A stretch of 64,000 nucleotides of DNA from Priestia megaterium (GCF_023824195.1 NZ_CP085442.1:3944001-4008000); one strand, 5' to 3'; shown: positions 1 to 8,792, numbered from the stretch's first letter. Numbers and translations are program-made. The notes: a model not told the origin generated them from the letters alone.

Positions 1-657
1 CGTAGGCTCATAACCAGAGTATAATAAAAATAAAAGAAAATGACCAAGTGCATAGATATCGCTTGCAGCAGATGTTCTTCTCATAAACTGCTGCTCTTCT
101 ACCAGGCTGCTTGTTTCTTCATAATCTCCTAAAAATCTAGAAAGACCGAAGTCGATAATATGAATGGTTCCTTCAACATCAATAATATTTGGAATACGAA
201 GGTCACGGTGAACAATTCCTTGCTCATGAATAACGGAAACTACTTCTAGAATATCAAGTAAAATGTCAAGCGCTTTTTCTTCCGTATATACGCACTTCTC
301 TTCAAAAATTAAATCTTCAAACGTTTTTCCTTGAATCAACTCCATCACTAGGAAACATCCTTCATCGGTTTCCACAGCTTCATACAGTGAAGGAATTTGA
401 GGATGATTTAATTGAGACAGCAGTTTCGCTTCATAATGATAAGACTTCAGCCCCTGAGACGTGCGCTGCTTCGTTTTACGGAGCTGCTTTACTACTACCT
501 TTTTTTGTTGCACAATGTCATTAGCAACATATGTTATACCATAGCTTCCCATTCCCAGTACATCTATGATTTCATAGCGTTCACAAATGACTTTTCCTTT
601 TTTAAAAGTACGGTCAACTAGCCAGCGATGAAGATGTTTAAACATTCGTTTTTTCAT
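1..657 (-). CDS. Serine/threonine protein kinase-like protein (partial, C-terminus off the window)
   Basis: The minus strand from an ATG at 657 reads continuously to the window edge, so about 219 N-terminal residues are visible. Kinase motifs appear in order: glycine loop GMGSYG (about 35-40), VVVK lysine (K57), helix-C glutamate (E76), HRDLRIPN catalytic loop (150-157) and DFG (169-171). The usual HRDLKxxN lysine is replaced by Arg, a conservative change, so activity is plausible. After DFG come SAASDIYALG, matching subdomain IX, and a hydrophobic stretch at the edge. It resembles the small Hanks-type kinases of Bacillus such as YrzF, but I assign no symbol. It starts 6 bp after the small Ser/Arg/His-rich gene and is probably cotranscribed with it. 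The ribosome binding site is weak; an alternative ATG lies at 645. Confidence 0.85.
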   Translation of the reverse strand, partial: MKKRMFKHLHRWLVDRTFKKGKVICERYEIIDVLGMGSYGITYVANDIVQQKKVVVKQLRKTKQRTSQGLKSYHYEAKLLSQLNHPQIPSLYEAVETDEGCFLVMELIQGKTFEDLIFEEKCVYTEEKALDILLDILEVVSVIHEQGIVHRDLRIPNIIDVEGTIHIIDFGLSRFLGDYEETSSLVEEQQFMRRTSAASDIYALGHFLLFLLYSGYEPT

Positions 658-663
658 TCCAAA

Positions 664-918
664 TCAACTTGAGAAAAAGCTTGAGAAGAAGCTTCCACTT
701 TTACGTTTGCGCTTGTAGTGGTGGTGGCCATATTTTGAATGACTGTGGCTGTCATAATATTTGCTTCGTTTATAATCGCTACTGCTGCTATGGTGACGAG
801 GACGTCTGTAATGATGATCGCTGCTGCTGTAGTGACGAGGACGTCGATAGTGTCGATCGCTGCTGCTGTAGCGTCGATGTTTAGATCCAGTTAATGATTC
901 AAAAATTTTTCTGAACAT
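664..918 (-). CDS. Small Ser/Arg/His-rich low-complexity protein upstream of the kinase
   Basis: This 84-residue protein starts MFRKIFESLTG and has AAGAGG 8 nt upstream, which favours 918 over the in-frame ATG at 942. After about 13 ordinary residues it becomes a run of Tyr-Ser-Ser-Ser-Asp and Tyr-Arg-Arg-Pro-Arg-His units, a 13-residue block repeated almost exactly twice with a third decayed copy. A His/Lys/Arg-rich tract follows, and the tail is FFSSFFSS. It is strongly basic with many Ser and Tyr residues. No family is recognised. It lies 6 bp before the kinase gene on the same strand. A role as substrate or localiser of that kinase is inference only. Confidence 0.6.
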   Translation of the reverse strand: MFRKIFESLTGSKHRRYSSSDRHYRRPRHYSSSDHHYRRPRHHSSSSDYKRSKYYDSHSHSKYGHHHYKRKRKSGSFFSSFFSS

Positions 919-1035
919 AAAGAAAACCTCTTTTCTTAACATTTGTTACCCTTTATACGTACGAAATGTTATAAAGGTTTCAAAAAGTCCCTTACCCTTT
1001 TTTTATATAGTTAAACGTTTCAAAGGAGGCTTAAC

Positions 1036-2097
1036 ATGACTTCTACTGACACAAATCCCCTCATTAGATTGGCGGATGTTCTTCGCCTGCAGCAGATGAT
1101 GCAGCTCAAACCTCCTGCTACCCTCCCGCTGTCTTTTATCGGAGAAGACGTAAAATTGATTAAAGAGATTCGAAAAAAAGTAAAAAAAGCTAATCAAAAC
1201 AATGTTACACGTACCCAAGCTTATTTAGACTATTATCAAAAACACCCCGAAATTCACTGGGCTTTTTTAGCACACTTGGTTTCACGAAACGGCGGCTATT
1301 ACATGACAGATCTCTCCACTACCTTAATAAAATCCCTGCTTTCTCCAGAAAAACAGCACGCGTACTTCTTGTTTTTAGAACATTCCAATTCCGCCATTTT
1401 TCATGATGCTTACGCTCAGCTGTTACTCTATGAAAAAAGCAAAGAGCAAAACAGCAATCTGTTTCATTTACTCCCAGCTTTTCACATATCTTCTTTTATG
1501 AAAGCTGTTTGGAATGACTTTTGGCAGCATAGAAACAAAACGCTCTTATCAATAGCCCTGATTGTGAACGAACAGTATCATATCGAAAAAAATGTTCTCT
1601 TTAAAAAAGAGTTTCAGCGGGATGTTCTTCACTCTTGGCAGTTTCACACTCAAAACTTTCTCGGTATGACTCAAATCGTCTTTCCCTATTATTCAGGTAA
1701 TAAAATTGATTTAAGTGGAACAAAAGTGTATCATTTCGAGTCTGTCTTAAGACGGATTGAAGTGGGAAAAACTTTATACGTTCTTCTTTTTTATTCAAAC
1801 TTGCATGATTCTATCTATACATTTAGCCTTAAACACCCCCACACAGGGTCTCGAAGCGATTATAATTCGGATATATTTACAAAGAATCGAACTCATTTCA
1901 AAAAGCTGTATAGCCCGACTTTAAATATGAGCTGGGGAGACCGCGTACACCTTTTTTTAAGAAAAGATGAGTGGTTTGAAGACGAAAGCATATTTTCTCT
2001 CCTTGAGTCTATTCCCGCTTCTTCAGTTAAAAAAATTCCCCTTCAGCATCATATAAAAGTGCAATCTGCTATCAAAGCTGCTAACCCTTTTTCATAG
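1036..2097 (+). CDS. yppC: DUF2515 family protein, YppC-like
   Basis: This 353-residue protein has a textbook AAAGGAGG 6 nt before its ATG. The region around residues 55-95, with NVTRTQAYLDYY, HPEIHWAFLAHLVSRNGG and MTDL, matches what I recall of Bacillus YppC (DUF2515). Aromatic and basic residues are frequent, and there is no signal peptide or clear membrane segment. In B. subtilis yppC lies in the recU/ponA region, and its function is unknown. Here it is transcribed alone, divergent from the small Ser-rich gene and kinase operon, and converges on the yozD-like gene. The family call is good; no activity can be inferred. Confidence 0.8.
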   Translation: MTSTDTNPLIRLADVLRLQQMMQLKPPATLPLSFIGEDVKLIKEIRKKVKKANQNNVTRTQAYLDYYQKHPEIHWAFLAHLVSRNGGYYMTDLSTTLIKSLLSPEKQHAYFLFLEHSNSAIFHDAYAQLLLYEKSKEQNSNLFHLLPAFHISSFMKAVWNDFWQHRNKTLLSIALIVNEQYHIEKNVLFKKEFQRDVLHSWQFHTQNFLGMTQIVFPYYSGNKIDLSGTKVYHFESVLRRIEVGKTLYVLLFYSNLHDSIYTFSLKHPHTGSRSDYNSDIFTKNRTHFKKLYSPTLNMSWGDRVHLFLRKDEWFEDESIFSLLESIPASSVKKIPLQHHIKVQSAIKAANPFS

Positions 2098-2115
2098 CCG
2101 CTGTCTCATAAACAA

Positions 2116-2137
2116 AACGACGAGTTTCCCCGTCGTT
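2116..2137 (-). terminator. Hairpin terminator after yozD
   Basis: A 7-bp stem (AACGACG/CGTCGTT) has an 8-nt loop. Read on the minus strand it is followed by TTTTGTTT. It lies 18 nt beyond the stop codon of the yozD-like gene and also between converging genes. Confidence 0.6.
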
Positions 2138-2155
2138 ACAGATGTATCTATCTTT

Positions 2156-2326
2156 TTATTCTTCATCTTGCTCATCAATAATACATTTATCAATGAGATA
2201 ATCAAAAGTTATATCCGCTAATTCGCCTAGCTCTTCTTCAGCGGGAACATAGCCTCGCTTGACTAGTTCATTGTAAAAGAACTCCGCAATTTCTTCCGTA
2301 TCAATGACCACTTCGATTTCTTTCAC
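2156..2326 (-). CDS. yozD: YozD family small protein
   Basis: This 56-residue acidic protein starts at a GTG at 2326, preceded by AAGGAG at about 7 nt. The sequence begins MKEIEVVIDTEEIAEFF and ends in an Asp/Glu-rich tail. Blocks such as KRGYVPAEEEL and LADITFDYLIDKC match B. subtilis YozD over nearly its full length. The function is unknown; it is a small soluble protein of the Bacillaceae. The neighbouring YodN- and YozE-like genes reproduce the B. subtilis yozD-yodN-yozE order, which supports the call. Confidence 0.85.
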   Translation of the reverse strand: MKEIEVVIDTEEIAEFFYNELVKRGYVPAEEELGELADITFDYLIDKCIIDEQDEE

Positions 2327-2525
2327 AATATCACTCCTTATCCCGTTTGAACGGATTAGCGTACCTTATTTTTCTTAAAAATAGGTTCACTCCATCTTCT
2401 GCTTGAAGTTTTACCTTATACACATTTATGAACAATTCGGCAATAGTATGTCTAAAATTTCAGCAGTTTAAACAGAAAGGTAATTATACCCATTCTTTTT
2501 TCATTTCCATCGCCGTATACACAAT

Positions 2526-2571
2526 AAAAGATAGCTAAGAGAGATGTGATGATCTATCTCGGCTATCTTTT
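2526..2571 (-). terminator. Terminator after the yodN-like gene
   Basis: Outer arms AAAAGATAGC/GCTATCTTTT enclose an inner GAGAGAT/ATCTATCTC stem. The hairpin starts 21 nt beyond the stop codon and continues into T-rich sequence on the minus strand. Confidence 0.7.
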
Positions 2572-2591
2572 ATTTATTAGGCATCTACCTG

Positions 2592-3278
2592 CTATTTTCC
2601 TTGTTCGGATTTTGCTATCTTTTTTAAATGTTTCAGCACTAAGTTCATGACTTCAGCGTATTCTTCATCTTCAAAAAGCTCATACAAAAATTTATAATCA
2701 TTGTACACATCTAAAAGACCGTTTATAATCTCATGCTTTTCTTTAGTTAACCTCACTTCTTCTTTTTCAGAACCGTTTTGTTTTTTCATCTTTGGTAGCA
2801 ACTCCGTCTTTTTAATTTCTTTACCTAAATACAACATATCAACACTTTGAGCGTAATTTTCTGTTTCCTCATGAGGAGTTACGAGAATGAGTTCTTCTTC
2901 ACTAGCCTCAAGCCATTCTCCATCTGTTACACGTGACAATTCATAGACAATATCTTCCCATGAATCCTCTTTATAACGCCATATTTCTGTTCGAATACCA
3001 ATGATTTTAAATAACTCTTTTCCATAATTAAAAACCTGGACGATATCGCCGAAGAAAAATTTATATTCAAGCTCTACTCTTTCCTGCACTAATATTTGAC
3101 CTTCATATTCTTCTAGAAGCTCAATTGTATCTTCTAAAAAAAGACCTTCACTATGGTTGATTTCGTATACAAAAATCCCATCCATCACTTTTATATCGGT
3201 AATAGTGCCAACGGTCCCGTATATTGTTACAACGACTGTTTCACCAATTCCGTATTTAGGTTTTTTCTTCCCTGCCAT
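2592..3278 (-). CDS. yodN: YodN-like protein of unknown function
   Basis: This 228-residue soluble acidic protein has a strong ribosome binding site (AAGGAGG, 7 nt). The first 60 residues, with YGIGETVVVTIYGTVGTIT, look like a small beta-barrel (KOW/SH3-like) repeated around residues 70-95. The C-terminal 60 residues are helical and charged. The identification rests mainly on synteny: in B. subtilis yodN sits between yozD and yozE, as here. No catalytic motif is visible, and I assign no function. It probably forms its own transcription unit, because a strong hairpin separates it from yozE upstream. Confidence 0.65.
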   Translation of the reverse strand: MAGKKKPKYGIGETVVVTIYGTVGTITDIKVMDGIFVYEINHSEGLFLEDTIELLEEYEGQILVQERVELEYKFFFGDIVQVFNYGKELFKIIGIRTEIWRYKEDSWEDIVYELSRVTDGEWLEASEEELILVTPHEETENYAQSVDMLYLGKEIKKTELLPKMKKQNGSEKEEVRLTKEKHEIINGLLDVYNDYKFLYELFEDEEYAEVMNLVLKHLKKIAKSEQGK

Positions 3279-3440
3279 CGTCGCACCTCCTTAGTAAACA
3301 TACACCTACTGAAAAGTTACAATATTATATGCAGTAACTAAAAAAGGGGAAGTATAACATCTTTAGAACCAAGCCTTTATTATCTATTGCCCTCTATCAT
3401 TTTTACCCTTGCTTATTGCATGAGCTAAAGAAAGTAAAAA

Positions 3441-3470
3441 AGCAGGCTGATGGATATCCATCAGCCTGCT
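3441..3470 (-). terminator. Perfect palindromic terminator after yozE
   Basis: Thirty bases form an uninterrupted palindrome (AGCAGGCTGATGG arm) flanked by A-runs on the left and T-runs on the right. It can terminate in either direction. It begins 10 nt after the yozE stop codon. Confidence 0.9.
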
Positions 3471-3480
3471 TTTTTATTTC

Positions 3481-3696
3481 TCACGCATTATTTTGATAAA
3501 GCTCCCATGCTTCATCAAATACGGTCATACTTGATAAATAATGTCCGTTGAGCTCTAAATAAGAACTCAGTTCGTCATAATCTGTTGAAGATTTCGGGAA
3601 GCTGTGATCATCATAAGCACTTCGCGCAAACTCTCCCATTCGATCATGCTTTTTATTTGATCGGAATTTCATTATATAGTGATAAAAGGATTTCAT
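3481..3696 (-). CDS. yozE: YozE family protein (UPF0346)
   Basis: This 71-residue protein starts MKSFYHYIMKFR. It has the signature DDHSFPKSSTDYDELSSYLE and closes with FDEAWELYQ, matching B. subtilis YozE almost throughout. The family is a small SAM-like helical fold of unknown function. A GGGGGAG motif precedes the start codon. It is transcribed on its own, with a perfect palindromic terminator after it. Confidence 0.92.
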   Translation of the reverse strand: MKSFYHYIMKFRSNKKHDRMGEFARSAYDDHSFPKSSTDYDELSSYLELNGHYLSSMTVFDEAWELYQNNA

Positions 3697-4083
3697 CGTA
3701 CTCCCCCTCCAGCGGTATGTGTATCTTTTCTATCATTTTTTCAAGAAATCTACAACTTTCTTCTGTGATATGTAGATGTCGAACACTGCAATATAAGTGT
3801 TTTACTGGACAAAAAATATTAAATTCATGTTACAGTTGCAAAACAAATTTCACTATTAGCGTAACGAATAAATATTGTTATATCAATATTTTTCTTTTTT
3901 CAAAAAGACATTTGTAACAAAAACACATCGTTTTTATAACAAAAGCGTTGATTCGACAGGTTTTTCAAGCCTTTATGTAATTGCAAAAAAGAAGAATTCA
4001 TGTTTTAATTCCGTAGTGAAAGGTTATTCTAACAATAATCGCCATTTAAATAAATCTTGTTGGTGGGAGGTTTACATCAGCAT
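3697..4083. other. AT-rich intergenic region without a recognisable gene
   Basis: No credible coding frame is seen. There is an 8-bp A/T stem (AAATATTG/CAATATTT, 3870-3891) followed by T-rich sequence on the plus strand. A loose promoter candidate (TTGCAA near 3980, 17 nt, TTTAAT) could serve the acyltransferase gene. Neither is convincing alone. Confidence 0.4.
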
Positions 4084-4104
4084 ATGTTGAGGAAAAATAA
4101 TACT

Positions 4105-5142
4105 ATGAATACTCGAAATGCTTACTTTGATAATGCTAAATTCGTATTAATTTTTTTAGTTGTATTTGGACACATGATTTCTCCGTACCGAACAGATAGT
4201 AGCGGAATGCTGTCCATTTATCACTTTATCTTTATTTTCCATATGCCTGTCTTTATTTTACTAGCAGGTTATTTCTCAAAAAATTTTCATAAAAAAGGCT
4301 ATTACAAAAAAATATTTACAAAGGTGGCTCTTCCTTACTTAGCTTTCCAAACTATCTATACCCTTTATTATAGTGTGCTTTATACAGATGAAACGTACAC
4401 GCTTCAATATTTGGTTCCTAGATGGGCAATGTGGTTTCTACTGAGCTTAATTTTTTGGAAATTAATGCTTCCTTTCTTTGCGAAATTCCCGATGTGGATT
4501 AGCTTAACTGTCTCTATTTCGCTTGGACTTGCAATGGGTTTCATTGATATTGACGGATTTGATAAAATTCTAAGCATTAGCCGAATGTTTGTCTTCTTCC
4601 CGTTTTTCCTTTTAGGCTACTATTTGTCACAGCGACAAGAGCCTTTTACAAATCTTTTGACAGCGCGAAATCGAATCATTGCATCCATTGTATTACTAGT
4701 TACATTAATTGGAAGCTATTCTTTTCTAGACGACACGGCTTACACAGATATGCTGTATGGAACGAACACATACGACAATGTGGCCGAATTTTTAATGCGC
4801 GTTTCTCACTATGGAATTGCTTTTCTTGTATCTTTTGCCTTTATGGCTTTAATTCCAACGCGCGGTTTTGCTTTAACAAGCATTGGACAGCGATCCCTAT
4901 ACGTGTATTTATTGCACGGCTTCATTTTAAAATGGTTCTTTACAACTGACTTCTCAAAAAGTCTAGAGCCAACGTCATGGGGTATTATCGTCTTAATCGC
5001 ACTGTCCATTTTGGTAACGATGCTTCTCGGCAGCCGTATTGTCGATTGGTTCATCACCGGTACCAAGCTCATCGTTCAGTTTGTTACACCTAAAAAAGCC
5101 ATTCAGAAATTTTCATTAGCATTCAAACGTACGTTTTCATAA
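4105..5142 (+). CDS. Membrane acyltransferase family protein (acyltransferase 3)
   Basis: About 345 residues with some ten hydrophobic segments. The N-terminus YFDNAKFVLIFLVVFGHMI is the hallmark of acyltransferase-3 / OatA-type membrane proteins, with the conserved His of the FGH motif. FIFHMPVFILLAGYF, RWAMWFLLSLIFW and SLYVYLLHG are further family motifs. Such proteins transfer O-acetyl groups to extracytoplasmic sugars or polymers; the B. subtilis paralogue is YkrP. The acceptor cannot be predicted. Starts at 4084 (GGGAGG, 13 nt) and 4105 (GAGG, 12 nt) are both possible; 4105 places the family N-terminus normally. It is monocistronic with a strong terminator. Confidence 0.85.
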   Translation: MNTRNAYFDNAKFVLIFLVVFGHMISPYRTDSSGMLSIYHFIFIFHMPVFILLAGYFSKNFHKKGYYKKIFTKVALPYLAFQTIYTLYYSVLYTDETYTLQYLVPRWAMWFLLSLIFWKLMLPFFAKFPMWISLTVSISLGLAMGFIDIDGFDKILSISRMFVFFPFFLLGYYLSQRQEPFTNLLTARNRIIASIVLLVTLIGSYSFLDDTAYTDMLYGTNTYDNVAEFLMRVSHYGIAFLVSFAFMALIPTRGFALTSIGQRSLYVYLLHGFILKWFFTTDFSKSLEPTSWGIIVLIALSILVTMLLGSRIVDWFITGTKLIVQFVTPKKAIQKFSLAFKRTFS

Positions 5143-5172
5143 AAGTCATACTCCTAAAGGAGTATGACTTTT
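5141..5172 (+). terminator. Terminator after the acyltransferase gene
   Basis: A perfect 14-bp stem AAAAGTCATACTCC/GGAGTATGACTTTT has a TAAA loop and is followed by TTTTC. It overlaps the stop codon. Confidence 0.92.
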
Positions 5173-5263
5173 TTCATTTTCTTTGGAGAAACCAAGTAAA
5201 TAATTTCATTTTGCTGAATTTTATGTTAACGTTTTAATATCTAAAGGAAGGGAGTTTTTCAAG

Positions 5264-6109
5264 ATGGAATTAGCATATTATGCTGGAAAGTTTAGAGATA
5301 TTAATGAGGCTGTTATTCCAATTGATGAACGCGGTCACCAGTTTGGAGACGGTGTTTATGAATTTATTCGCGTATACAAAGGAGTTCCGTTTTCGATTGA
5401 ACGTCACTTAGACCGCTTAGAAAGAAGTGCAAAGGCAATCTTTATCGAACTGCCGGTTTCAAGACAAGAGCTAAAGGACATCATTCGTCAAGCAATGGAA
5501 AAATCAACGTTAAAAGACGCTGATATTTATATTCAAGTTACGCGCGGGATTGCTCCTCGAAATCATTTATTTCCCGATGTACCTGCACAATTAGCACTCA
5601 CAATACGCCATCCTCGCCAAACACCTGAAGAAGCCTATGAAAAAGGCATTTCCACGCTTCTTTTAGAAGACGAACGATGGGCTAATTGCTATATCAAATC
5701 ATTGAACCTACTTCCTAACCTTCTGGCCAAACAAGCTGCGGCTTCTAAAGGATGTAAAGAAGCTATTTTAGTAAAAGACGGATACATAACCGAAGGGTCG
5801 AGCAGCAATGTATTTGCGATAAAAGACAACGTCTTGTTCACGACTCCTGCCACAAGAAAAATTCTATCCGGTATTACGCGCGCTAACGTACTGGAATGTG
5901 CGCAGGAACAAGCCATTCAAATCCGAGAACAAAATATGACTCCTTCCTTTTTAAAAGACGCTGATGAAGTTTTTATTACGAGCACGTCTGTTGGTCTCTT
6001 GCCCGTTTCGAAAATAGACGAAGTCGAACTTCCAACTGTTCGTCCTGTTACAGTGGCTTTAAAACACGCCTACAGCCTACGCACTGCTGGAACAAAGGCT
6101 TATCAATAA
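5264..6109 (+). CDS. dat: D-amino-acid aminotransferase
   Basis: Fold-type IV PLP aminotransferase of 281 residues, the usual length of bacterial D-amino-acid transaminase. The PLP lysine is K145 in CYIKSLNLLPN and the cofactor-ring glutamate is E177 in ITEGSSSN, numbering that agrees with the thermophilic Bacillus enzyme. RGIAPRNHLFP (about residues 94-104) is characteristic of the D-specific branch rather than IlvE. It interconverts D-alanine and D-glutamate with 2-oxoacids, supplying D-Glu and D-Ala for peptidoglycan. AGGAAGGGAG precedes the ATG. It is transcribed alone with a strong terminator. Confidence 0.95.
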   Translation: MELAYYAGKFRDINEAVIPIDERGHQFGDGVYEFIRVYKGVPFSIERHLDRLERSAKAIFIELPVSRQELKDIIRQAMEKSTLKDADIYIQVTRGIAPRNHLFPDVPAQLALTIRHPRQTPEEAYEKGISTLLLEDERWANCYIKSLNLLPNLLAKQAAASKGCKEAILVKDGYITEGSSSNVFAIKDNVLFTTPATRKILSGITRANVLECAQEQAIQIREQNMTPSFLKDADEVFITSTSVGLLPVSKIDEVELPTVRPVTVALKHAYSLRTAGTKAYQ

Positions 6110-6111
6110 GC

Positions 6112-6144
6112 AAAGCCGCCCCTTACAAAATAAGGGGCGGCTTT
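6112..6144 (+). terminator. Bidirectional terminator between dat and yokU
   Basis: GC-rich stem AAGCCGCCCCTTA/TAAGGGGCGGCTT with a T-run after it on the plus strand and an A-run before it. It sits between converging genes and can serve both. Confidence 0.92.
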
Positions 6145-6423
6145 TTAGAATTTAAAGTAGTTGCGCTTTAATAATCTTGGCACCTTTAATAGCTCATCAT
6201 ACCGAATGGATTCATCAAGTTTTTTTGTATCGACAAGAAGCAGCTGTGTTTCCACTTCTTCTATGATCTCTTCTTCTTGATATGACATCCCGCAACCTGA
6301 ACAGCTGATACATGGCATATGAGTAATTTCAATACTTCTCGTTCCGTCTGGCAATTCCCAGTATGCGGTATTGGTTGTTTCTACCGCTTTTTCTTCTTCG
6401 CACCATGCGCATTGAACAGTCAT
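6145..6423 (-). CDS. yokU: YokU-like zinc-finger protein
   Basis: This 92-residue protein has two CxxC pairs: CAWC at residues 5-8 and CSGC near 41-44, followed by GMSYQ. This arrangement resembles the MqsA/YgiT-type zinc-binding N-domain, without the DNA-binding domain. It lies 14 bp after kamA with its own GGAGG and is probably the last gene of the yodT-kamA operon. In B. subtilis yokU likewise neighbours kamA. Function unknown; metal binding is inferred from the cysteines. Confidence 0.8.
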   Translation of the reverse strand: MTVQCAWCEEEKAVETTNTAYWELPDGTRSIEITHMPCISCSGCGMSYQEEEIIEEVETQLLLVDTKKLDESIRYDELLKVPRLLKRNYFKF

Positions 6424-6437
6424 ATTACAGGACCTCC

Positions 6438-7850
6438 TTAAGATGATGGAGCATCGTCGCTTTTACCGTCTTTTTTCAATTGAGCTTTAAACTTTTTATC
6501 TTTTAATTCATCTCTTTTTTCACGTTTATCTTTTAGACTTTCGTGAGCACTGTCACTTTCATATGTTTTACGTCTTTTTACTCTCCCTAACCCTTCCGGT
6601 ACAAGATTGAATTGAGCATCATTCATAAGACCCGAGATGCCGATGGAAGAATCTTTAGCATCCGATGCTGGATAAACAGCTCGAAAATAATCATCTGCAC
6701 GCCCAGGCACATAGCTTTCTGGCTCCGGATACGTCGTAATCACTCCTTCAAAGTTTCGCAGAACAACTTTACTTGCGCTTTGACTAATAATATAGTTTGG
6801 CTGAACCGCAATCTTCCCTCCTCCTCCCGGCGCATCAATAACAAACGTTGGAACGGCATAGCCAGACGTATGACCTCGTAACCCTTCCATAATTTCAAGC
6901 CCTTTGGAAACAGGTGCGCGGAAATGCCCAATTCCTTCTGATAAATCACATTGATAAATATAGTAAGGACGAACGCGTATTTTCACTAAATCGTGCATAA
7001 GCTTTTTCATGATAGCTACGCTGTCATTAATCCCAGCTAAAATAACCGCTTGATTGCCAACTGGAACGCCTGCATCGACAAGCATTTCACATGCTTTTTT
7101 TGTCTCTTCCGTAATTTCAATGGATGTATTAAAGTGAGTATTTAACCATACTGGATGATATTTTCTTAAAATGGCACATAAATTTTCCGTTATTCGCTGC
7201 GGAAACACAACGGGGGCTCTTGTGCCAATTCGAATAATTTCCACATGGGGAATAGCTCTTAAATTCTTCAAAATATATTCTAAAATGTTGTCATTAATCA
7301 GCAAGCCATCACCGCCTGAAATGAGTACATCTCGTACTTCAGGTGTTTTGGCGATATAAGCAATCGCAGCATCTAACTGCTTTTTTGGAACGCCCATTCC
7401 GATTTGTCCTGAAAACCTTCTTCGAGTACAGTATCTGCAGTACATGGAGCATTGATTGGTAACTAAGAACAAAACGCGATCAGGATAGCGATGAGTCAAC
7501 CCTGGCACTGGAGAATCTTCGTCTTCATCTAGGGGATCTTCTAGATCGTATTTTGTTTTATGAAGTTCTTTGCCAACCGGAACAGACTGCATACGGACGG
7601 GGCAGCGAGGATCATCTGGATTCATCAAAGATGCATAGTAAGGCGTAATATTGAGCGGAATTGTTTTGGTTGAAATGCGTACTCCTTCTTCTTCTTCAGG
7701 AGTTAAGTTAATGACCTTTTTTAAATCATCTAACGTTCGAATTGTGTTTGTTAATTGCCAAATCCAGTCATTCCATTTTTCTTCAGGAACATCTTTCCAT
7801 AACTCAATATCTTTCCAATGTCGGGACGGCTTATATAAATCATATAACAT
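6438..7850 (-). CDS. kamA: Lysine 2,3-aminomutase
   Basis: Radical-SAM, PLP-dependent enzyme of 470 residues, close to the 471 of B. subtilis KamA. The [4Fe-4S] motif is C134-xxx-C138-xx-C141 in QCSMYCRYCTRRR. The PLP lysine is K346 in PGGGGKIAVQPNY. The enzyme converts L-alpha-lysine to L-beta-lysine. The C-terminal 40 residues are a charged, lysine-rich tail. It lies downstream of yodP, the acetyltransferase of the ablA-ablB pair that makes N-epsilon-acetyl-beta-lysine. It belongs to the yodT-yodS-yodR-yodQ-yodP-kamA transcription unit, whose B. subtilis counterpart is under sigma-E. Confidence 0.97.
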   Translation of the reverse strand: MLYDLYKPSRHWKDIELWKDVPEEKWNDWIWQLTNTIRTLDDLKKVINLTPEEEEGVRISTKTIPLNITPYYASLMNPDDPRCPVRMQSVPVGKELHKTKYDLEDPLDEDEDSPVPGLTHRYPDRVLFLVTNQCSMYCRYCTRRRFSGQIGMGVPKKQLDAAIAYIAKTPEVRDVLISGGDGLLINDNILEYILKNLRAIPHVEIIRIGTRAPVVFPQRITENLCAILRKYHPVWLNTHFNTSIEITEETKKACEMLVDAGVPVGNQAVILAGINDSVAIMKKLMHDLVKIRVRPYYIYQCDLSEGIGHFRAPVSKGLEIMEGLRGHTSGYAVPTFVIDAPGGGGKIAVQPNYIISQSASKVVLRNFEGVITTYPEPESYVPGRADDYFRAVYPASDAKDSSIGISGLMNDAQFNLVPEGLGRVKRRKTYESDSAHESLKDKREKRDELKDKKFKAQLKKDGKSDDAPSS

Positions 7851-7917
7851 ACAATCGCTCCTTTATGAAGATTTACTATTGTTATATGTTACAGCCCATA
7901 AATTGGTTAATTATTTC

Positions 7918-8766
7918 TCACCCTTTACTTTTTGACAGATCCTTCACCCATACGTTCATATCTTCTAACGATTTATAAATGTAACAATTATTCGTTAACC
8001 GTCCCGTATAGATATACCCAAGCTGCTGAAAGGCGGCGTTCATCCCAAATGAAAGCGCTCTCGCTATTGTGTATGCACAAAAAATATGCCGCTGTTTTAG
8101 CTCCACCTCTAGTGCGCTTAATAAATGCTTCATGAATCCATACTTTCGGTAAGCAGGGAGAGTCGCACAATCCGTTAGTTCAGCATTGTGATAGACATAG
8201 TCAATTTCAGCAGAAGCAGCGCTAACGATATCTTTCTTGTCAACTATGATATAAAACAAACTATCTTCTTGAAGCAAACTAGAGAGATACTCTTCTTCGT
8301 AGAGGGGAGTAGGATACACTGTGAAGATTTGACGGTAGAGCTGAGAAAGCTGTTTAGCATCAGATGAAATGGCTCGGCGCATGATCAGTTGATTTGATAA
8401 AGGAGAATAATCAGATGTCGGCAAATTCAAAACATCTTGAAGCAGCTCTGTTTCTTTTAACGTCTCCCCGCTGTCTCGGCGGGATTGAGACGTATAGTAG
8501 CATAAAAGATACGCGTCGCTTCCGTTAAAATAGTAGGGAACAGTTGCTTCTAAAGAAAATCCCAAGCTCATCCAGTCCAACAGATGTTCAGCACGTGCTT
8601 TTATAATCCACTTTTCGTACGTTGCCTTATCAATTTCTTTATATATATAGCTGTAAATATCGTTCACATTTCCCCGGTAATCATCTATTCTCAGACGCTT
8701 GTTACATTCATCTAAAAAAAGAGTCATAGCAAAGGTTGGTTGACAAATATGTTCTTGTTTCGCCAT
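7918..8766 (-). CDS. ablB: Putative beta-lysine N-acetyltransferase (AblB/YodP)
   Basis: A 282-residue protein whose C-terminal half (about 130-275) is a GNAT domain. LIMRRAISSDAKQLSQLYRQIF starts the domain, and LTDCATLPAYRKYGFMKHLL is the acetyl-CoA-binding motif A. The N-terminal half carries LRIDDYRGN and YFNGSDAYLLCYY, as in AblB/YodP proteins. Next to kamA, the expected reaction is N6-acetylation of beta-lysine, giving the compatible solute N-epsilon-acetyl-beta-lysine. It is the fifth gene of the operon, 26 bp after yodQ. The substrate call rests on family and context. Confidence 0.88.
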   Translation of the reverse strand: MAKQEHICQPTFAMTLFLDECNKRLRIDDYRGNVNDIYSYIYKEIDKATYEKWIIKARAEHLLDWMSLGFSLEATVPYYFNGSDAYLLCYYTSQSRRDSGETLKETELLQDVLNLPTSDYSPLSNQLIMRRAISSDAKQLSQLYRQIFTVYPTPLYEEEYLSSLLQEDSLFYIIVDKKDIVSAASAEIDYVYHNAELTDCATLPAYRKYGFMKHLLSALEVELKQRHIFCAYTIARALSFGMNAAFQQLGYIYTGRLTNNCYIYKSLEDMNVWVKDLSKSKG

Positions 8767-8792
8767 TTGTTTGTATCCTCTCCCTTTTTAGC

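Noticed and set aside
3870..3891. A/T-only hairpin as a terminator or riboswitch before the acyltransferase gene
   Set aside because: There is no upstream plus-strand gene, and an A/T stem of this size is expected by chance in such AT-rich DNA.
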